Part shown: positions 1 through 21,440 of the stretch, one piece after another
Numbering within the stretch: position 1 is the first letter of the stretch
How the letters are laid out: each line of letters opens with the position of its first letter
Source of the DNA: Tubulanus polymorphus
Lineage: Eukaryota; Nemertea; Palaeonemertea; Tubulaniformes; Tubulanidae
Reading direction: 5' to 3'
Length of the DNA: 64,000 bases
Assembly: GCF_964204645.1 (NCBI RefSeq)
Contig: NC_134030.1
Location: 12,088,278 to 12,152,277 of the forward strand
Position numbers and translations under genes: made by a program
The notes under the pieces: model-generated
Seen by the model: the letters and a program-made list of their open reading frames with translations, nothing else
Database searches by the model: none
What the model was told of the DNA's origin: nothing

Positions 1-140
1 TGCTTCAATCGAAGTACATAATTTCGGTTCCGGTTCATGTAAACAATCTTCCACCCAGCCTGAACCGGCAATCGACTGTGTGGGGTTGATTTTGTTGGCT
101 GCCTTATTAAGTACATCGAGATTTGCAAGTAACTAATAGG
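1..140. repeat. Dispersed repeat, copy 1
   Basis: This stretch matches 52720-52860 on the same strand. Shared blocks include 'AATCGAAGTACATAAT', 'CTGAACCGGCAA' and 'TTGGCTGCCT', in the same order and spacing. No terminal repeats or coding capacity are visible and the element class is unknown. Confidence 0.6.
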
Positions 141-286
141 GCTGAAGATCAAATTGTCAGTTTTCATATTTTATCGTCTTCCACATGTAAATAGTCTTAT
201 TTAGTTATTTTAGTTTTTTGGTATAGATGATAGCCCTCTATATTGTTTGTCCCGCGTGTTGACTTGATTTTATTGATTATTAAAAA

Positions 287-590
287 GCATCCTCCTCGGC
301 AGGGATTCGAAGCTGATGGCATTGCGACTCACCACGGCACGAAACCCTATACCACATTAGCCACATTTCAATTCAGCCTGGGTTTTCCATTTCACGGTTT
401 ATCGGTGAAATTTTCCAAGGCAAATTTCACCGATTTCACTTGTATTTGACAAGAATACCGGCAATGTGATTGGTATTGCAAGTTTTCTAGCGCTAAACAT
501 GCGCACCCGTAGTGTGGCAGGGTTTCGTGCCGTTGCTGAGTATTGATGCCATCAGATTCGAATCCTTGCCGGAGATCGGATGATCGAAGT
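287..590. repeat. Foldback element with tRNA-like arms
   Basis: Two arms of about 70-100 bp are inverted relative to each other (287-360 and 485-590). Each arm holds a tRNA T-arm-like string (GATTCGAA) next to 'TGATGGCAT' and 'ACGGCACGAAACCCT'. A tighter version lies at 21818-21935 and a single arm at 17640-17712. The internal 120 bp shows nothing recognisable. It is probably a non-autonomous element built from an inverted dimer of a tRNA-derived sequence. Confidence 0.6.
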
Positions 591-1854
591 ACATCAAAAC
601 GAAAATTATACAGATACGGGTGTTGTCCTGGAATCCGAAGTATAGTTACATCGATGTGTAATTGTACGAGTTAACAAATATTTTATTTCTAGCCTGAATA
701 TACTAACGTATGCTTTTGGTATATACCGAAATTCCTGAAGGGAATACCACAAGGAAAATTGAAGGATGACAAAGTTAATAAGGTATGGAAGCGTCCTCGA
801 TCCGGTTCCACAGTTATGAATTCTGATTGGGAATAAACTAATTTCAACTCGAAAGATAAATCTAACTCAGACTGTGGAACTGGGATAGAATTATTTCTCA
901 AAATTTTGATGGTTAAACTATATTCAAAATTAGTCTGCGAACCCTATTGTTATTCTCCTGAATCCAGTTTTACAGTTGTGGGAGTTAACTCCAAGTTAAG
1001 GTTGGTTCATTTCCCAACTCCGATTCGTCTCCAAGCTGGGTCCTGTAATAGGCCGAGGGTCTTTCAGCTTTTCGCCGAAAACCCAATCGTAATTTTTCCG
1101 ATTTGTTTGGCTGCGGCAACTAAGTATTACAAGACTACAGTAGAACAAACGCCATTTTGTATTTTAAGCGCATTATGACACTTCATGGGCACCAGGGTTA
1201 GTCGCTCGTGCAATTTTTAGTTCATTGTAAAATTCTTACAAGTTTGGTGCTAAATATTGATGTGCTGCCCATAAAGGAAGTTTTCTTTAGGATAATTATT
1301 TGTGCAGAAATTATCTATACTTATAGGGGCTAGCAATTTTGACATGGAAAGTCTCTTAAATAATTTCAGATTGCGCCTAAGATAAAGTCAATGATGATGG
1401 AAAAAGGAACCACAATGGTCGGTTATCAGCCTCTCGGAGAAATTCCGAATTTCTTCAGAATGGTAATTTCAAACCCAGCTTCAGAGAAATGCGACATTGA
1501 TTTTTTGCTAAGTGAGATATCTCGACTTGGTGAAGAAATTCAACCGTTCTAGACTATATCCGTAGACGTATAATGGCCCAAGCGTAGATCACGGTGAATA
1601 GTGGCACGGGCAGATTAGTGACTTACATCTTAGTAAATGAGACTTTAACCTAACCAAAATGTATCAACGCGAAATGAAATTTGGTTTACCTTTGTATACT
1701 TAACCGAAGACTGGTGTACATGTATAATCAAAGATGGACAAACATTACTGTCCCGGAAGTGCGGTTGTTCTTTTAGCCAAAGTACAGAATGATCCTGCCC
1801 ATCGCTTTTTCCACAACATTCTTTCTACGCTTGGGTCAACGGAATTCAGTTCTA
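591..1854. other. Intergenic, no gene seen
   Basis: No coding exon is recognised. At 802-885 there is a small inverted-repeat MITE with ends CCGGTTCCACAGT / ACTGTGGAACTGGG. Related ends occur at 15525-15545 and 60470-60600, so this is a multicopy family. The short ORFs here have no recognisable motifs. Confidence 0.5.
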
Positions 1855-2613
1855 CAGTGGAACCTTCACGGGCCCAGAAAATATGTTCGTTGTAAGGCCA
1901 CACCAAAAAACCTGTTTCTCGGGCTGGGCAATCACTAAAATGGGTAGGCAGGGATTTTTTTCTTTTTATAGAAAAAGATTGTGAATATTCTTTTGAAAAT
2001 GGGATAGGTCGCCGTAAATACTTTTTACTGGACCAAATCTTTAGTCAAGAATATGATTAACAGCTAGTAAACCACAATGATAAAAGGAAATCGAGGTGTT
2101 TGTACAGAACTATATTTTGAACATATTTCACGGAATTCCTGGAATTTACAATCTAAGGTTGATCATTGTCCGATTAGCAAAGTTGTCTGAGCGTGGCTGC
2201 ACCATTTCCAGAATCAAATTGTTAAATCCGATGTAATAAGATATTCTTACGATGTTGATCTCAGTGCCGACATCACGATTTGAAGAAGGAAATATATACG
2301 AGAATGGAGAATTTGGTAGTCGGTCGGCCACATATATATTTTTGAAAAATGTTAGTTCACCCAAAATTTTGAAAAAGGATCGGTAGGCAATTAAATTTTA
2401 TTCTGAAAATGATTAGTTGGAACGACGAAATATCGGGTCGGTTGGGCCCGAGAAACGGGGTTTTCTTTTGGTGTGGCCTTAGAATTAAAACCGATAGTTT
2501 GTTATATCCAGTATTGGATTAATCAAATCATTTCTTATACTTGGGACGAAATTCTATATTTGTTATATCCGATGAGTCGTTGTTTCCGATTTCGTTATAA
2601 CGAGGTGCCACTG
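1855..2613. mobile_element. Tc1/mariner-pogo-like MITE with TA target duplication
   Basis: The left end reads TA|CAGTGGAACCTTC and the right end GAGGTGCCACTG|TA. This gives imperfect terminal inverted repeats flanked by a TA dinucleotide, as expected for the Tc1/mariner/pogo superfamily. There is no transposase frame inside, so it is non-autonomous. A second inverted-repeat element (1896-2478) sits inside it. Similar right ends occur near 24110-24120 and 61085-61112. Confidence 0.6.
1896..2478. mobile_element. Inverted-repeat transposon nested in the pogo-like MITE
   Basis: The ends are inverted repeats of roughly 30 bp: GGCCACACCAAAA...GTTTCTCGGGC on the left and its near-complement on the right (2440-2478). 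The flanking triplets are TAA and TTA, which is suggestive of PIF/Harbinger but not an exact duplication. There is no transposase frame. Its position wholly inside 1855-2613 shows it inserted later. Confidence 0.55.
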
Positions 2614-4376
2614 TAGTACCACCTAGAATTCTCTCAAGAATAATATCTGAATGTTCTGTAATTAGTCAACATACACGTAAGTCTTCACCAAATACATGTA
2701 TCATATAATGATAGTAAAGTTTAAACCAGTGAACCTTTAAATCTGGATGTAATTCAAGTACCGATAATGTTGTTCGATTGTATAGTATACGAGTAGTATC
2801 GATGTATAGAATATCTGTGAATAGAACTGTTAAAGTATATATCTACTGTTATGATAAATGGTTATAAATACAATATGAAGAATGATATCATTTGGACACA
2901 TTGCTTATGAAAATGGGTTCCAAGAAATTCTAGGTTTGATTTCTGCATGAACGAAATGAACGAAAAAGATGGGTTTTCCTTTTCGAAGGAATTCTTAGCC
3001 GTCGCAGATTAATTCTCTTCCTGCATTCTCAAGCATAGAATCATTGGGTATGGAACTATGGAACGCCATCCTGACAAAATCTATATATCATATTTCAACA
3101 ACGCATCCGCAACCGTACAACTAACTCACGATCTTAAAAAGTTAGCTTCAAATTCTGTAACAGAGACTGCGTTTTTTAACCGTTAGGTGTTGAATCTATC
3201 GTAGTAATGCCGTTAATTTACCTCTACTGAGTATTACTCATTTAGATATAGCGTCTAGTTAGCTGATTTTACGATTTCGATTATATTAGATTTAAATGGA
3301 TTTACGCTATAACCATGGTTAACAGATAATGAAAGCATTTCAAAACATTCGATTGATACCTACTACAGTAAAGTACGGATAAGTCGGATACGCTTAACTC
3401 GGATATGCATATATCGGTCAATTTCTGAAGTACCGGTTCATTAGGGAATAAGATATTAGAAAATGGACGACTAAGTCTGACTCGTATGTTTGACTCGGGA
3501 GTTTTTGATATACAGTGAACATCCGATAAACCGCCCACATCGATGTAGAACGATTTTGGTGGTATAGAGAGTATAGCGGTATATCGGGGTGTTTTACCAT
3601 GTATTTGTATAGAGATGTTCGTTCATTGAGAAAACCTGGTGGTGTTGGGGTGGTTTTGGAATGGTTTCGTGATAAGGTTAAATCCAGAAAAAAAATGCAA
3701 ATCATCCCCAAAAACGTTGCACGTTGGACACATTCTTTCATTTCTGGATAGATGAAGGTTAGAATGTATGTACAGGCAAAGGTGAGTCCCTCATAACTAA
3801 TACAATTAGGGGCCTAACGGCTAATATAGCTCTGCTGTGTGATTTGAAGAAATAGGACACCCAGTGGCACCCCTGGTGGCCAAATAAAAAAACGGCTTTG
3901 AGGAACGAACGAACGAAGAAACGAACGGGCGACAACGGCTCACCCGCCTTACCCATTAACCCTTCGGTGGCAGCGGAGCTAAAAAGCCTATCATTAAGTT
4001 TTCACCTAGTTGATTAATCGAACTCTCAGTCTCAAATCTAATATTGTTTAATTTTGTATTCCCTAAAAATTAATCTACAAAGGATAGATTTTGAAAACAA
4101 TCTCTTGTACATAATCTCTTGGTTACGATTACGATTACGATTTTATTTATACTCCAACTTTCCATGGTATATGGAGGAAAACTATTACACATGTATATAC
4201 AAATATTTAGAAAACAACACTGAAGTGATTAGAATTTAGAGAATGAAAACGTAACAGAATATATATACATCAACTATTTACAATACTATATATACTATTG
4301 GAGGGATCTATATACATCTAAGCCGGTCTTAATGAATTTAGCTAATTTGACCGTTGGGTTTTTGGGTTTAATGAAT
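2614..4376. other. Intergenic, no gene seen
   Basis: No gene is recognised. The segment 3360-3545 has pogo-like 'GGATAAGTCGGATAC' strings typical of decayed Tigger/pogo ends, but no partner end was found. A 24-bp string (TTAATGAATTTAGC...) is directly duplicated at 4328 and 4369, just beside a LINE fragment. Confidence 0.4.
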
Positions 4377-4568
4377 TTAGCTAATTTGACCTTGATAGTC
4401 TGATTTCAGAATATCAAGGGTATTAAAGGTATTCAAATTCAAATAGTTTTTGCGGGGTTCGTTAAGTAAGGTATAGTCAAACAGAAAATGGGATTCGTCA
4501 CCTAAAGTACTACAAGTGGGGCATATTCTATCGGCTCTGTCTAAATGAAGGTTTGAAAATTTGTTCAC
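4377..4568 (-). pseudogene. LINE retrotransposon ORF2 C-terminal fragment
   Basis: The 63-residue frame contains a zinc-finger-like 'RICPTCSTLGDESHFLF' motif (C-x2-C...H). This matches the C-terminal tail after the reverse transcriptase in many animal non-LTR elements, where the pattern is 'R.C..C....EDE.HFL..C'. The tail here is cut short and no RT domain is found upstream at higher coordinates. A second, longer LINE tail of the same kind is at 54854-55440. It is a dead 5'-truncated copy. Confidence 0.6.
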
Positions 4569-5189
4569 AGGTAAAATATAGGACCCGACCCTAAATTCAA
4601 ATAAACTAGTTCCTAAGTCATCACCAAGTTCTATTATATACCTCTCTAACCTAATATCATTTTATCACGATAATTGTAGGTCAGCGCCATCTGGTGTCAT
4701 ACATACAAGAAAATAAAGCACAATCATAAGCAAAAAATTCGCAAATTATGTGTCCTGATCTGACGTACGTTTGTCAAACACTTTAAGTGCTCACAGTGGT
4801 ACCGGTATACCAAAAATTAACATTATACGCTGGTTATAACATTTTTTACACCAGCATACGCATTTCGTACTTAATTACGATAGGTAAACCGTACAACGAA
4901 CAGACTTCATGAGCATAGAACGAAGCGAAAAATAATAATATTCACTCCAGGACTAACCATATAGAAAACCTTATCAGTCAACAGCATTTGCAGAAAACCT
5001 TAAATACCGTACCCGTTCTTTAAACTTAAGGTTAGAAGTAGGTTAATGGCCTCGGTGTATTCCAGATTGAAATGCACACTTAATGCCAGCGTGGGAAAAA
5101 CTACAACGATATTCCTTCAATCATATAAGCGCAATTTCAGTATACCTCAATACACATCCTGGCATATTCACACACGGCCCCCGTTTTAC

Positions 5190-5578
5190 AGACAAACGTA
5201 GACATGGCATCAGGCGCCCGACTGTCACTTTCTGCGGGGTCAAAACCTACCGATTACATCTACGATGTCGAAAATATCGCCGAAAAAGTTGAAAGGACGT
5301 TAACCGATTTTACTGTTTCCAGTGAGCTGAATAAAAAGCGTTTGGAGAAAATCATACACGATGCTGATGCATTCTTGGAAAATTCCAAGGACGACAATGC
5401 GGTAGCATTGCGCGCTGTGAAGGAAACGGGAATAGTACACGATGTTGATGTTGGTTTTACCGCAGAGGAACTTTTATTGGATGCAAAGCGCCATCGCTAC
5501 CAAAACTTAAACACTGTGCCACAAATACTTACTAGGACGGAAAAAAGTGCACCGCCATTCATCGTATCTAAAAACTGA
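5190..5578 (+). CDS. Unidentified small hydrophilic protein (124 aa)
   Basis: An ATG at 5204 opens 124 codons ending in TGA at 5576-5578. A good 3' splice site (pyrimidine run then ACAG) ends at 5189, so the coding exon probably begins at 5190 after a 5' UTR intron. The protein has no signal peptide or membrane segment. Residues about 20-60 are rich in K, E and L with helical spacing (VERTLTDF, KKRLEKIIHDADAFLE), suggesting a short coiled coil. The balanced amino-acid use and intact length argue for a real gene rather than a chance ORF. A poly(A) signal AATAAA lies at 6168-6173. I do not recognise the family and assign no function. It could also be the last exon of a larger gene. Confidence 0.5.
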
Positions 5579-6879
5579 AAAGTTGGAATATGTCGATGAT
5601 CAGCGACGAATCTACTGATTGAAGAAGGACACATGAATATCCGATTATCTAATATAGAGCCTCAATATCGAGCCAGGCCGAGGCGAGGTAATAATCGCCA
5701 TTGGATCCGTTGATCATTATGGTCATTCCAAACTACATTATTCGGATGGCGATGAAGTTTGTATACAGCAGTAGATTGTAGTAGCGTTGATACCTTCTGT
5801 TTTATCCGAAAAGCATGCATTCTGAGAGTTCATTTTCCCTACATGCTTATTATATGTTTTTAATTCTGTAAGCAGACTTAATAATCCGGAGTAAATTGCT
5901 TCAATGATTGAGTAGACTTTTAAAGGATAATGTAAAAACAGTGAGCAATTGTTATTCCATTTGACTAATTACCTGTGTACATATATGTACACATGTATTT
6001 TCAAAACCGACAACACAGAAAGCGCCTAAAATATCATGCTCAGGGCCAGGTTAAGTGATAAGTGGAAATTAACGCCGATGTTTAATAGTACTGAAATAGG
6101 TTAGGCTACATGTCTTTTGTCATTCGGAACTAAAACTGGAGCATGTTGAAGAATCCGGAAATAGTTAAATAAAGAGTATACATGAGAATTTAAGAAATTC
6201 GTAACGTAACATAACATTTTTCCTAGTGTATGGAGCTACACAGTGTTTCTAATGTCAAATGAGTAAAAATTTTAACGTTCGTACCGGTGTTATAGAATCA
6301 GATGCCTTCCCCGATGTCAGATGTCGAATACGTGGAGTCATAGCAGGGCTGCTGACCCTGACCATAACCCTAAACCATGAGATCTTTTGTAAGGGGAGGC
6401 ATTTCATTGACACCGGTACTTATTTTACAAATTGGTGGATGGTTGCTCAAAAGTTGGTTAACATCTTATGTCGCATCATTAACGCATAAACTTGATTTAT
6501 ACGTCCATGGTCGCATTAAGATCACAGCAGCACGATAACTTTGGTTGCATTGCGTAGAATTGATCGGTTAATTTTACGGTAAGTTTTGTCTAGTAAAAAA
6601 TGAAAGTTTAACTAGAAAATAATATGACAGTTTGCCCAGATTGGACATTTCGTATTGAGAGTATACCTATGCCATACCCGGGTAGCAGGTAAATGTATAT
6701 GAAATGTTAGGGTTCGTACACTTCAGGGCAACTGGAATTCATGTCAAGTTAAGTCGTGGCAAGCAAAATGTTGGTAATCTACTAGGATGGTAGCCACATG
6801 GGTGCCAAACGGGCCCGAGTTTGTTTGGCCAAAAACGTCGGACCAGGCTCGAGTCAAATTTTAGGAGTTTAGACTGATT
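5579..6879. other. 3' UTR/intergenic, no further gene seen
   Basis: The first ~600 bp may be the 3' UTR of the 5.2-kb gene, ending near the AATAAA at 6168. The segment 6780-6850 shares strings (GGTGCCAAA.GGGC, TTGTTTG.CCAA) with 63440-63530, marking another dispersed repeat. Confidence 0.35.
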
Positions 6880-7275
6880 GTTTTTTTTACCAAAGTCTTG
6901 CTAATTTTGTTTTCATACGTGAAAATGATTTGTTTATCCAATAACGGGAGAGAGTGACGAAATTTTTCCAACACAGGTACATACGGCACTACAATGAATT
7001 CTGAAATGTTTTTTATTTTCTGGAGGTTTAGAATTAAAGAAAGTACGTTTAGCCTTAGAAATAGCGATTTTCAAAATGAGATCAGGGTAAGCCAATTTTC
7101 TAAGAGAGTTGGATATGTGGTCAAATTCAGCCGAAAGGAAGGTTTCATCGCAGATCCGCAGTGCACGGAAAAAGAGGCCTTGAGCGAGACCAATTTTGAT
7201 TGATTTAGCAGTAAACAAAAAGAAATGGGAGATATGCCTCAGCGTTGATCGGTTTACGGTAGACTGAAAAAATCA
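6880..7275 (-). pseudogene. Penelope-like element reverse transcriptase, C-terminal fragment
   Basis: Read on the minus strand, a 'VYRKP' box near 7265 is followed by a conserved-looking block (7218-7000) with 'GLFFRALRICDETFL' and 'LRKLAYPDLIL'. In another frame a 'VVPYVPVLEKF' block follows at about 6990-6940. This order (VYRKP, then LxxRAxxIC, then a Y-P hinge, then a LPYVPxL box) is the RT thumb region of Penelope-like elements. Frames shift at least twice, so it is decayed. The RT catalytic core and a GIY-YIG nuclease domain were not found. Confidence 0.6.
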
Positions 7276-8366
7276 AATGAGAGTATTTATTGTGGATTGG
7301 AACATCTAAATTTGGTCATTTTTGTTCCCATATGCTTGTGCTTTTTGAATAGTGGGTTTTTATCTTATCATCTGTTCACCACGTTTGAGTGTGGGTCTCG
7401 TACCATTGAGCCAGGTGCTCTATACACTTACAATGTATAGGCACTTCACAGATCATACCTGCACAAACCACACTTTGAAAATGAGACTGACCACGATAAT
7501 GACTAGACAATTTTTAGATGACCAAGATCCTGAAATTCCAGTTTTGCAGGAAAGCTCTTAAAAACCCTGAATTTCCAGGTATTCAAGGTCCTAGAATTTC
7601 ATGGAATTCAAATTCCAGGAAATTCAGGAGGTTAACTAACCCTGTAGACAAACGTGTGCGCGGAAATGGGCCGACATATCAACCCAGCGTTATTGGCCTC
7701 GAAGGCTTTGCAAGGCCTACATGGAAAAGCGTGCTACAATATGTTTTTTTTGTTTAGCCTTCCTCTGATTCTGTCCTGCTCTTCCGTGAAACAAATAGTG
7801 AATTGAATATTGAATTGATCTATTTTACGATTCCAAAACCTTATCACTCGAAAGACTAGCACATCGATTCGTTTTTTTCTTCATTTTTTCAACAAATGAA
7901 CCCGGCAAGTGGTTCTACTCCTCTACATGTATTATTTGCATTGTGCATCATCTATATATTAACAGAATCCGTTGTTACATCAGTGTAAATTTAAGTAAAG
8001 ATCTTCTCGTTTAACTCATTGATGTCTGTCCAGTCCAGATGCCACTACATGTATAACAACGCCCTTGTCTATTGCTAACAAGAGGGATCTTTTTGCCTCG
8101 GACTCCTTTTTTGCTTTGTATCCAACTTCAATGAGTCTACTGCAATCACATCAGTAGCATTTTGGCGTTTTGAATAATCTTTGACACCACAACATATCAG
8201 ATACTTTTTCAAACCAGACAAAACCAACATCACAGGCATACTCAGAAATGGAGGGATTTTTTGCTTCCAGAATTCACCCGAAATGTCAATTGCTAGTTTT
8301 CCTGGTGATGAAGCTTTTTATGGCCTTAAGATTAAAACGTAACACCAAATTTCTTTTTATCAGATT
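7276..8366. other. Intergenic, no gene seen
   Basis: Between the Penelope-like fragment and the 3' end of NACA no exon is recognised. The segment 7515-7640 repeats 'CCTGAATTTCCAG'-like and 'GGAATTCAAATTCCAGG'-like strings, giving a low-complexity palindromic patch. Confidence 0.35.
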
Positions 8367-8372
8367 TTTATT
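8367..8372 (-). promoter_or_regulatory. NACA polyadenylation signal
   Basis: TTTATT on the plus strand reads AATAAA on the minus strand, 52 bases past the NACA stop codon (8424-8426). This is the expected distance for a short 3' UTR. Confidence 0.65.
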
Positions 8373-8423
8373 ACGACGAGTTACAAGATAAAAATTTGGA
8401 GAATCACAATTTGGATGAACCAA

Positions 8424-17898
<9,475 letters not shown>

Positions 17899-19532
17899 CT
17901 GAAATGAGAAGTTATTACTGAAAACGGATTTGGTTTAGGTCAGTGTCAACCTCTTATGCAACTGTCATTAATTCCAATGAGTATCCTTGAAAGACGTCTT
18001 TTGGAAAGATTGATGCCAGTGCGTCAGTAAATACTTGTGCTTTAAAGGAAATGGACATGGATGAGGCATTATTTCAGCAAACGCTATTTTGCCAATGTGT
18101 CACGTCATTTCCAAGGGAATTCCATCAGCAGGTGATTTTCGACATCAGGTTCGAATCCCGGTTGCGCGGTACAGTATAACTAATTTGGATCGGTTTTATT
18201 TGGATTGTCCGGCCTTATTTCGGACTAAAAATCAAGTCCCCTCTCTAGGTCATTTCTATTGAGATGAGAGCACTTTATTTGGTTTTCGTATAATTCAGAC
18301 AAAATCTCTACTGTATTGTCAAATTAACTCATCTCCTATTCCATCTCATCGTTTGAATTCTTTACATACACATTAGATTAAGGGCCTATTTCCATCAGTC
18401 CACATCACTTTTTATTAACGAAGTGGCTACTTTTACGGTGTTGTAAAGCGGATTTTTTGTAACTTTCATATTTACGAGGGTTTATACTGAATTTAGGATT
18501 AAGGGGGAGAGGTGAGAAGAGGGTCAAAAGGACTCAGAGGGTTAGGTTTCCATTTCACAACTAGGGATATGGTTAAGGTAAGGTGAGGCTATACGTAGCT
18601 AAAACATTCATTTGGTTTTCAGTGAGCTCGGTGGTCCGGTATGGTATGATGCCAGTGGCGGATCCAGACAGGGACGTACGCGGAAGATGCTTACTGATGA
18701 AGTTACTGATTTTGAATCCCTAGACCTCCCTGATAGTGCAATAGCGCCAGATTTTCATCCCTAATTATCAACAACCCGGAAATAAAATCCAAGCCCATTG
18801 CCAAACCCCTGTGTTTTTGCATGGGCGGCAGTAGGATGAAAGTAGTTACGAACCACCGTTTTTTAAGGAAAGGTTTGTTTAAAGTCTGTTTTATGTAATG
18901 ACAGTTCTTGGGCCACCCATCTGACAGCATCTTTGCGGCCCCATTTATTTTCTGTGCTACACCTGTGAGACGCGTTAAAAAATGTAACTAAACACTTTAA
19001 ATCGCCGTGTATCGACTAAAAAACACCCATCAAACAACGAAGAAACAATTTAAACAGTACTAGTTATATAAAAAGGTGTACTTATTCCGATGGCGATAGA
19101 TTTTCTCACCTTTCAAATGGGGATTCACGCACAAGAATATGCTCGATTAATCCTTTAGATAAAAAAGGCTCAACATGATAGTAAAGGGCGGAAGTCGATG
19201 ATACACCGCATATTGAGCTCGAGTCCCGAATAAGCCTGTGATATATTTTGTTGAACATAATCCAGTCAATATCTGTATTTGCTTTGTTTATAGGCCTATA
19301 TAGTTTTACCGAAAATTGGATCTCTGTTATGAGATTATTTTTGCTTTGTCTGTAGGCCTATACGTGTAGCAGAACCCCCCACACACCAAAAAAAAAAAAA
19401 TATGTGTGCTCATAGAGTCTGCTAAATGCCATATTGGGTTATCGTGGCCTAAGGAAATACCAATATCAATTATTTATTATTTTCAAATCATTGATTTATT
19501 TTAATTATTAAATTAATTGATTATTCAAACTA
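17899..19532. other. Upstream region of NACA, promoter not resolved
   Basis: A non-coding first exon of NACA must lie somewhere upstream of 17898. A possible donor (AAAG|GTGAGA on the minus strand, at about 19109) is one candidate but is weakly supported. A hAT-like end 'AGTGGCGGATCCAGA' is at 18654-18668; the same string occurs at 63580 and a variant at 35809. No other gene is seen. Confidence 0.35.
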
Positions 19533-19622
19533 AACTCTTTTATTCAACAGCCATCGTATTCATAAACAATGCACGTAATAATACTACATAATGACGACTT
19601 CCAGTTGAACTGAATACTCACA
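19533..19622 (-). repeat. Ty3/gypsy 3' LTR (partial)
   Basis: About 90 bp match 33276-33356, including the AATAAA signal read on the minus strand (GAATAAAAGAG). The LTR starts at 19622 with TGTGAG, directly after the integrase C-terminal region and a purine-rich run (AAAAGGAAGGA, about 19640-19650). Identity stops at 19533, so the 3' end of this LTR is lost. Confidence 0.65.
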
Positions 19623-19699
19623 GTGACGCGTTCAACATCCTTCCTTTTATTAGTTTTTCTATTTTTTATGCTACTATGCTACTAACTTATATGTTGTTG

Positions 19700-20580
19700 C
19701 ACATGCATATGTTATTCGGCGGTCTGCTTATTCTCCGCGGACGTTCTCTTCGGATTGTCGATTCCGGCGCAATTTGATCTGGTGCGGCGTTCTGGTCGGA
19801 TATCGGATTTGTGGCGGTCGCACAGGTTTCGGTAACAACCTGATGGTCGAAGAGCGTAACTTCTGGTTGGTCATACACCGTATCTTCGATCCGCGTTGGT
19901 CTCAGGTGTATGCGGTTTCGACGGTAAGTGCCTCCGTTATCTCAGCGAATTCGCTACGTGCGATCTCACAGAATATTGACAACATCGCCTTTTATCCACG
20001 GTCGTTTCTCGCGATGTTCGAAATAAACACGTTTTCCAGTCGTTAGTTTCCGTAAATCCCATGATCTTCGATTAACGTACCGTTGCAAAGATTCCTTTCG
20101 CCTCTGGCGTTTTCGACGAAAATGTGTCAGACGTTTCGCCCGTTTTCGCATCGGGATGAATGAGCGCGTTTTCCGCCCGAACATCAGATCAGTCGGGCTC
20201 AAACCCGTATCCTGACGTGGTGTATTGTGGAGCTCTAGTAGAGCCTGCAATAAATCGGTACCATTTTTCATCGATTTAATGATCAGATGTTTGATCGTTT
20301 TTACAGCGGCTTCGGCTTTACCATTCGCGAAATGGTGACGCTTCAATATGGTTAATTCACCATACGCGCAAGAATTCTTTGAATTCACGACTAGTGAAAT
20401 GAGGACCCGGATCGGTCGCGATTTGCTTCGGAATCCCGTAACGCGCAAATTGCTGTTTGAGGACTGATATACATTTCGTAGTAGCGGTTGAAGTCATACG
20501 CTATACTTCGATCCAGCTAGAGAAATAATCTACCGTAACGAGGTAGTTGGACCCTTCGATCTCGAAAAAGTCACACGCGA
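19700..20580 (-). pseudogene. Ty3/gypsy integrase core and C-terminus
   Basis: The DDE integrase core is readable across two frames. The first part (20580-20450) has 'GSNYLVTVDYFSSWIEV' and 'QFARYGIPKQIATDPGPHF', carrying the two catalytic Asp positions, with a stop in between. The second part (20448-19966) has 'HHFANGKAEAAVKTIKHLI', including the catalytic Glu, then 'PRQDTGLSPTDLMFGR'. Downstream is a basic C-terminal region. These are hallmarks of Ty3/gypsy elements of the K02A2.6-like type. Stops and frameshifts make it non-functional. Confidence 0.85.
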
Positions 20581-20857
20581 TCTTTCAGTTTGGAATACCA
20601 AAACTGGAACTGATTTATTTTTACACACAAACTATTTAAATACATTGAGATACGAGACAGGTGGAGACATGGAAAATGATACAAAAACAAAGGTGACGAG
20701 CAGTAAAATAACAGTGAGACAAACAACAAGTAACGCTTTAGACACAGACAAACTGTCTCAAGAAACAAAGAGCTATTACACGTTAACATTTAAACATTAA
20801 AGGAATATAGAATATAGATAAAATGTATAGAACAATTCTGATGGACATTTAGTGTTG
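20581..20857. other. Foreign AT-rich insert replacing part of integrase
   Basis: The integrase zinc-binding region (ends about 20860) and the catalytic core (starts about 20580) should be separated by about 60 codons of the HHCC finger. Instead there are 277 bp of unrelated AT-rich DNA. The finger's CxxC half is therefore missing. This fits an insertion plus deletion. The segment has no recognised identity. Confidence 0.6.
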
Positions 20858-21440
20858 TTAAATCATCATGCTATCATAACCAAGATGTGCAGCGTGCAAT
20901 CTGGTTTTCATGCTTTTGGGCAATGATTTCGGAATAATCACCGCTTCACCTTTCACGAGGATCCCTGTTGTGCTTTCATAGCCGAACAGATCGCGCATAT
21001 CGTAATATTGCCTGACCTCATACGGTACTTCGGTTTTCAGGCTAGGCCAACCATTTATAATCAAAGATTTCAGTTTCTGGAGCGTTGCGTCACGTTCAGT
21101 GGCCGCTGCCACTTCTGCAATACAAGAGTCTGGTATCGACGGAAAGTAACAGACGTTCATTATTCATGGTCGATCATCCACTTTCTCCAGGTGAGCACGA
21201 CTTAATGTGTCGGCAAGCACAAGCGACTTTCCTTCACAAAATACAAATGTGATGTCATAACGATGTACGCGCATCAATGACGATTGGAGCCTTTTGGGGA
21301 CCTGGCTCAGGGGTTTCTTGAGTATTGATGCAAGCGGTTTGTGATCATTATGAACATCAACTCACGACCGTAGGTATATTGGTCAAAACGTTCGAGACCA
21401 AAAACGACAGCGTTGACTTCGTTTTTTCACAACTTAATGA
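20858..21440 (-). pseudogene. Ty3/gypsy RNase H C-terminal half plus integrase N-terminal part
   Basis: On the minus strand, homology opens abruptly at about 21440 with 'NAVVFGLERFDQYTYG'. It continues, after a frameshift, through 'KPLSQVPKRLQSSLMRVHRY' and 'LVLADTLSRAHLE', the end of RNase H and its tether. The frame at 21160-20858 follows with the integrase N-terminal zone and the His half of the HHCC finger (LHAAHLGYDSMM). The first half of RNase H is not here; it lies at 30741-30980. Confidence 0.8.
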
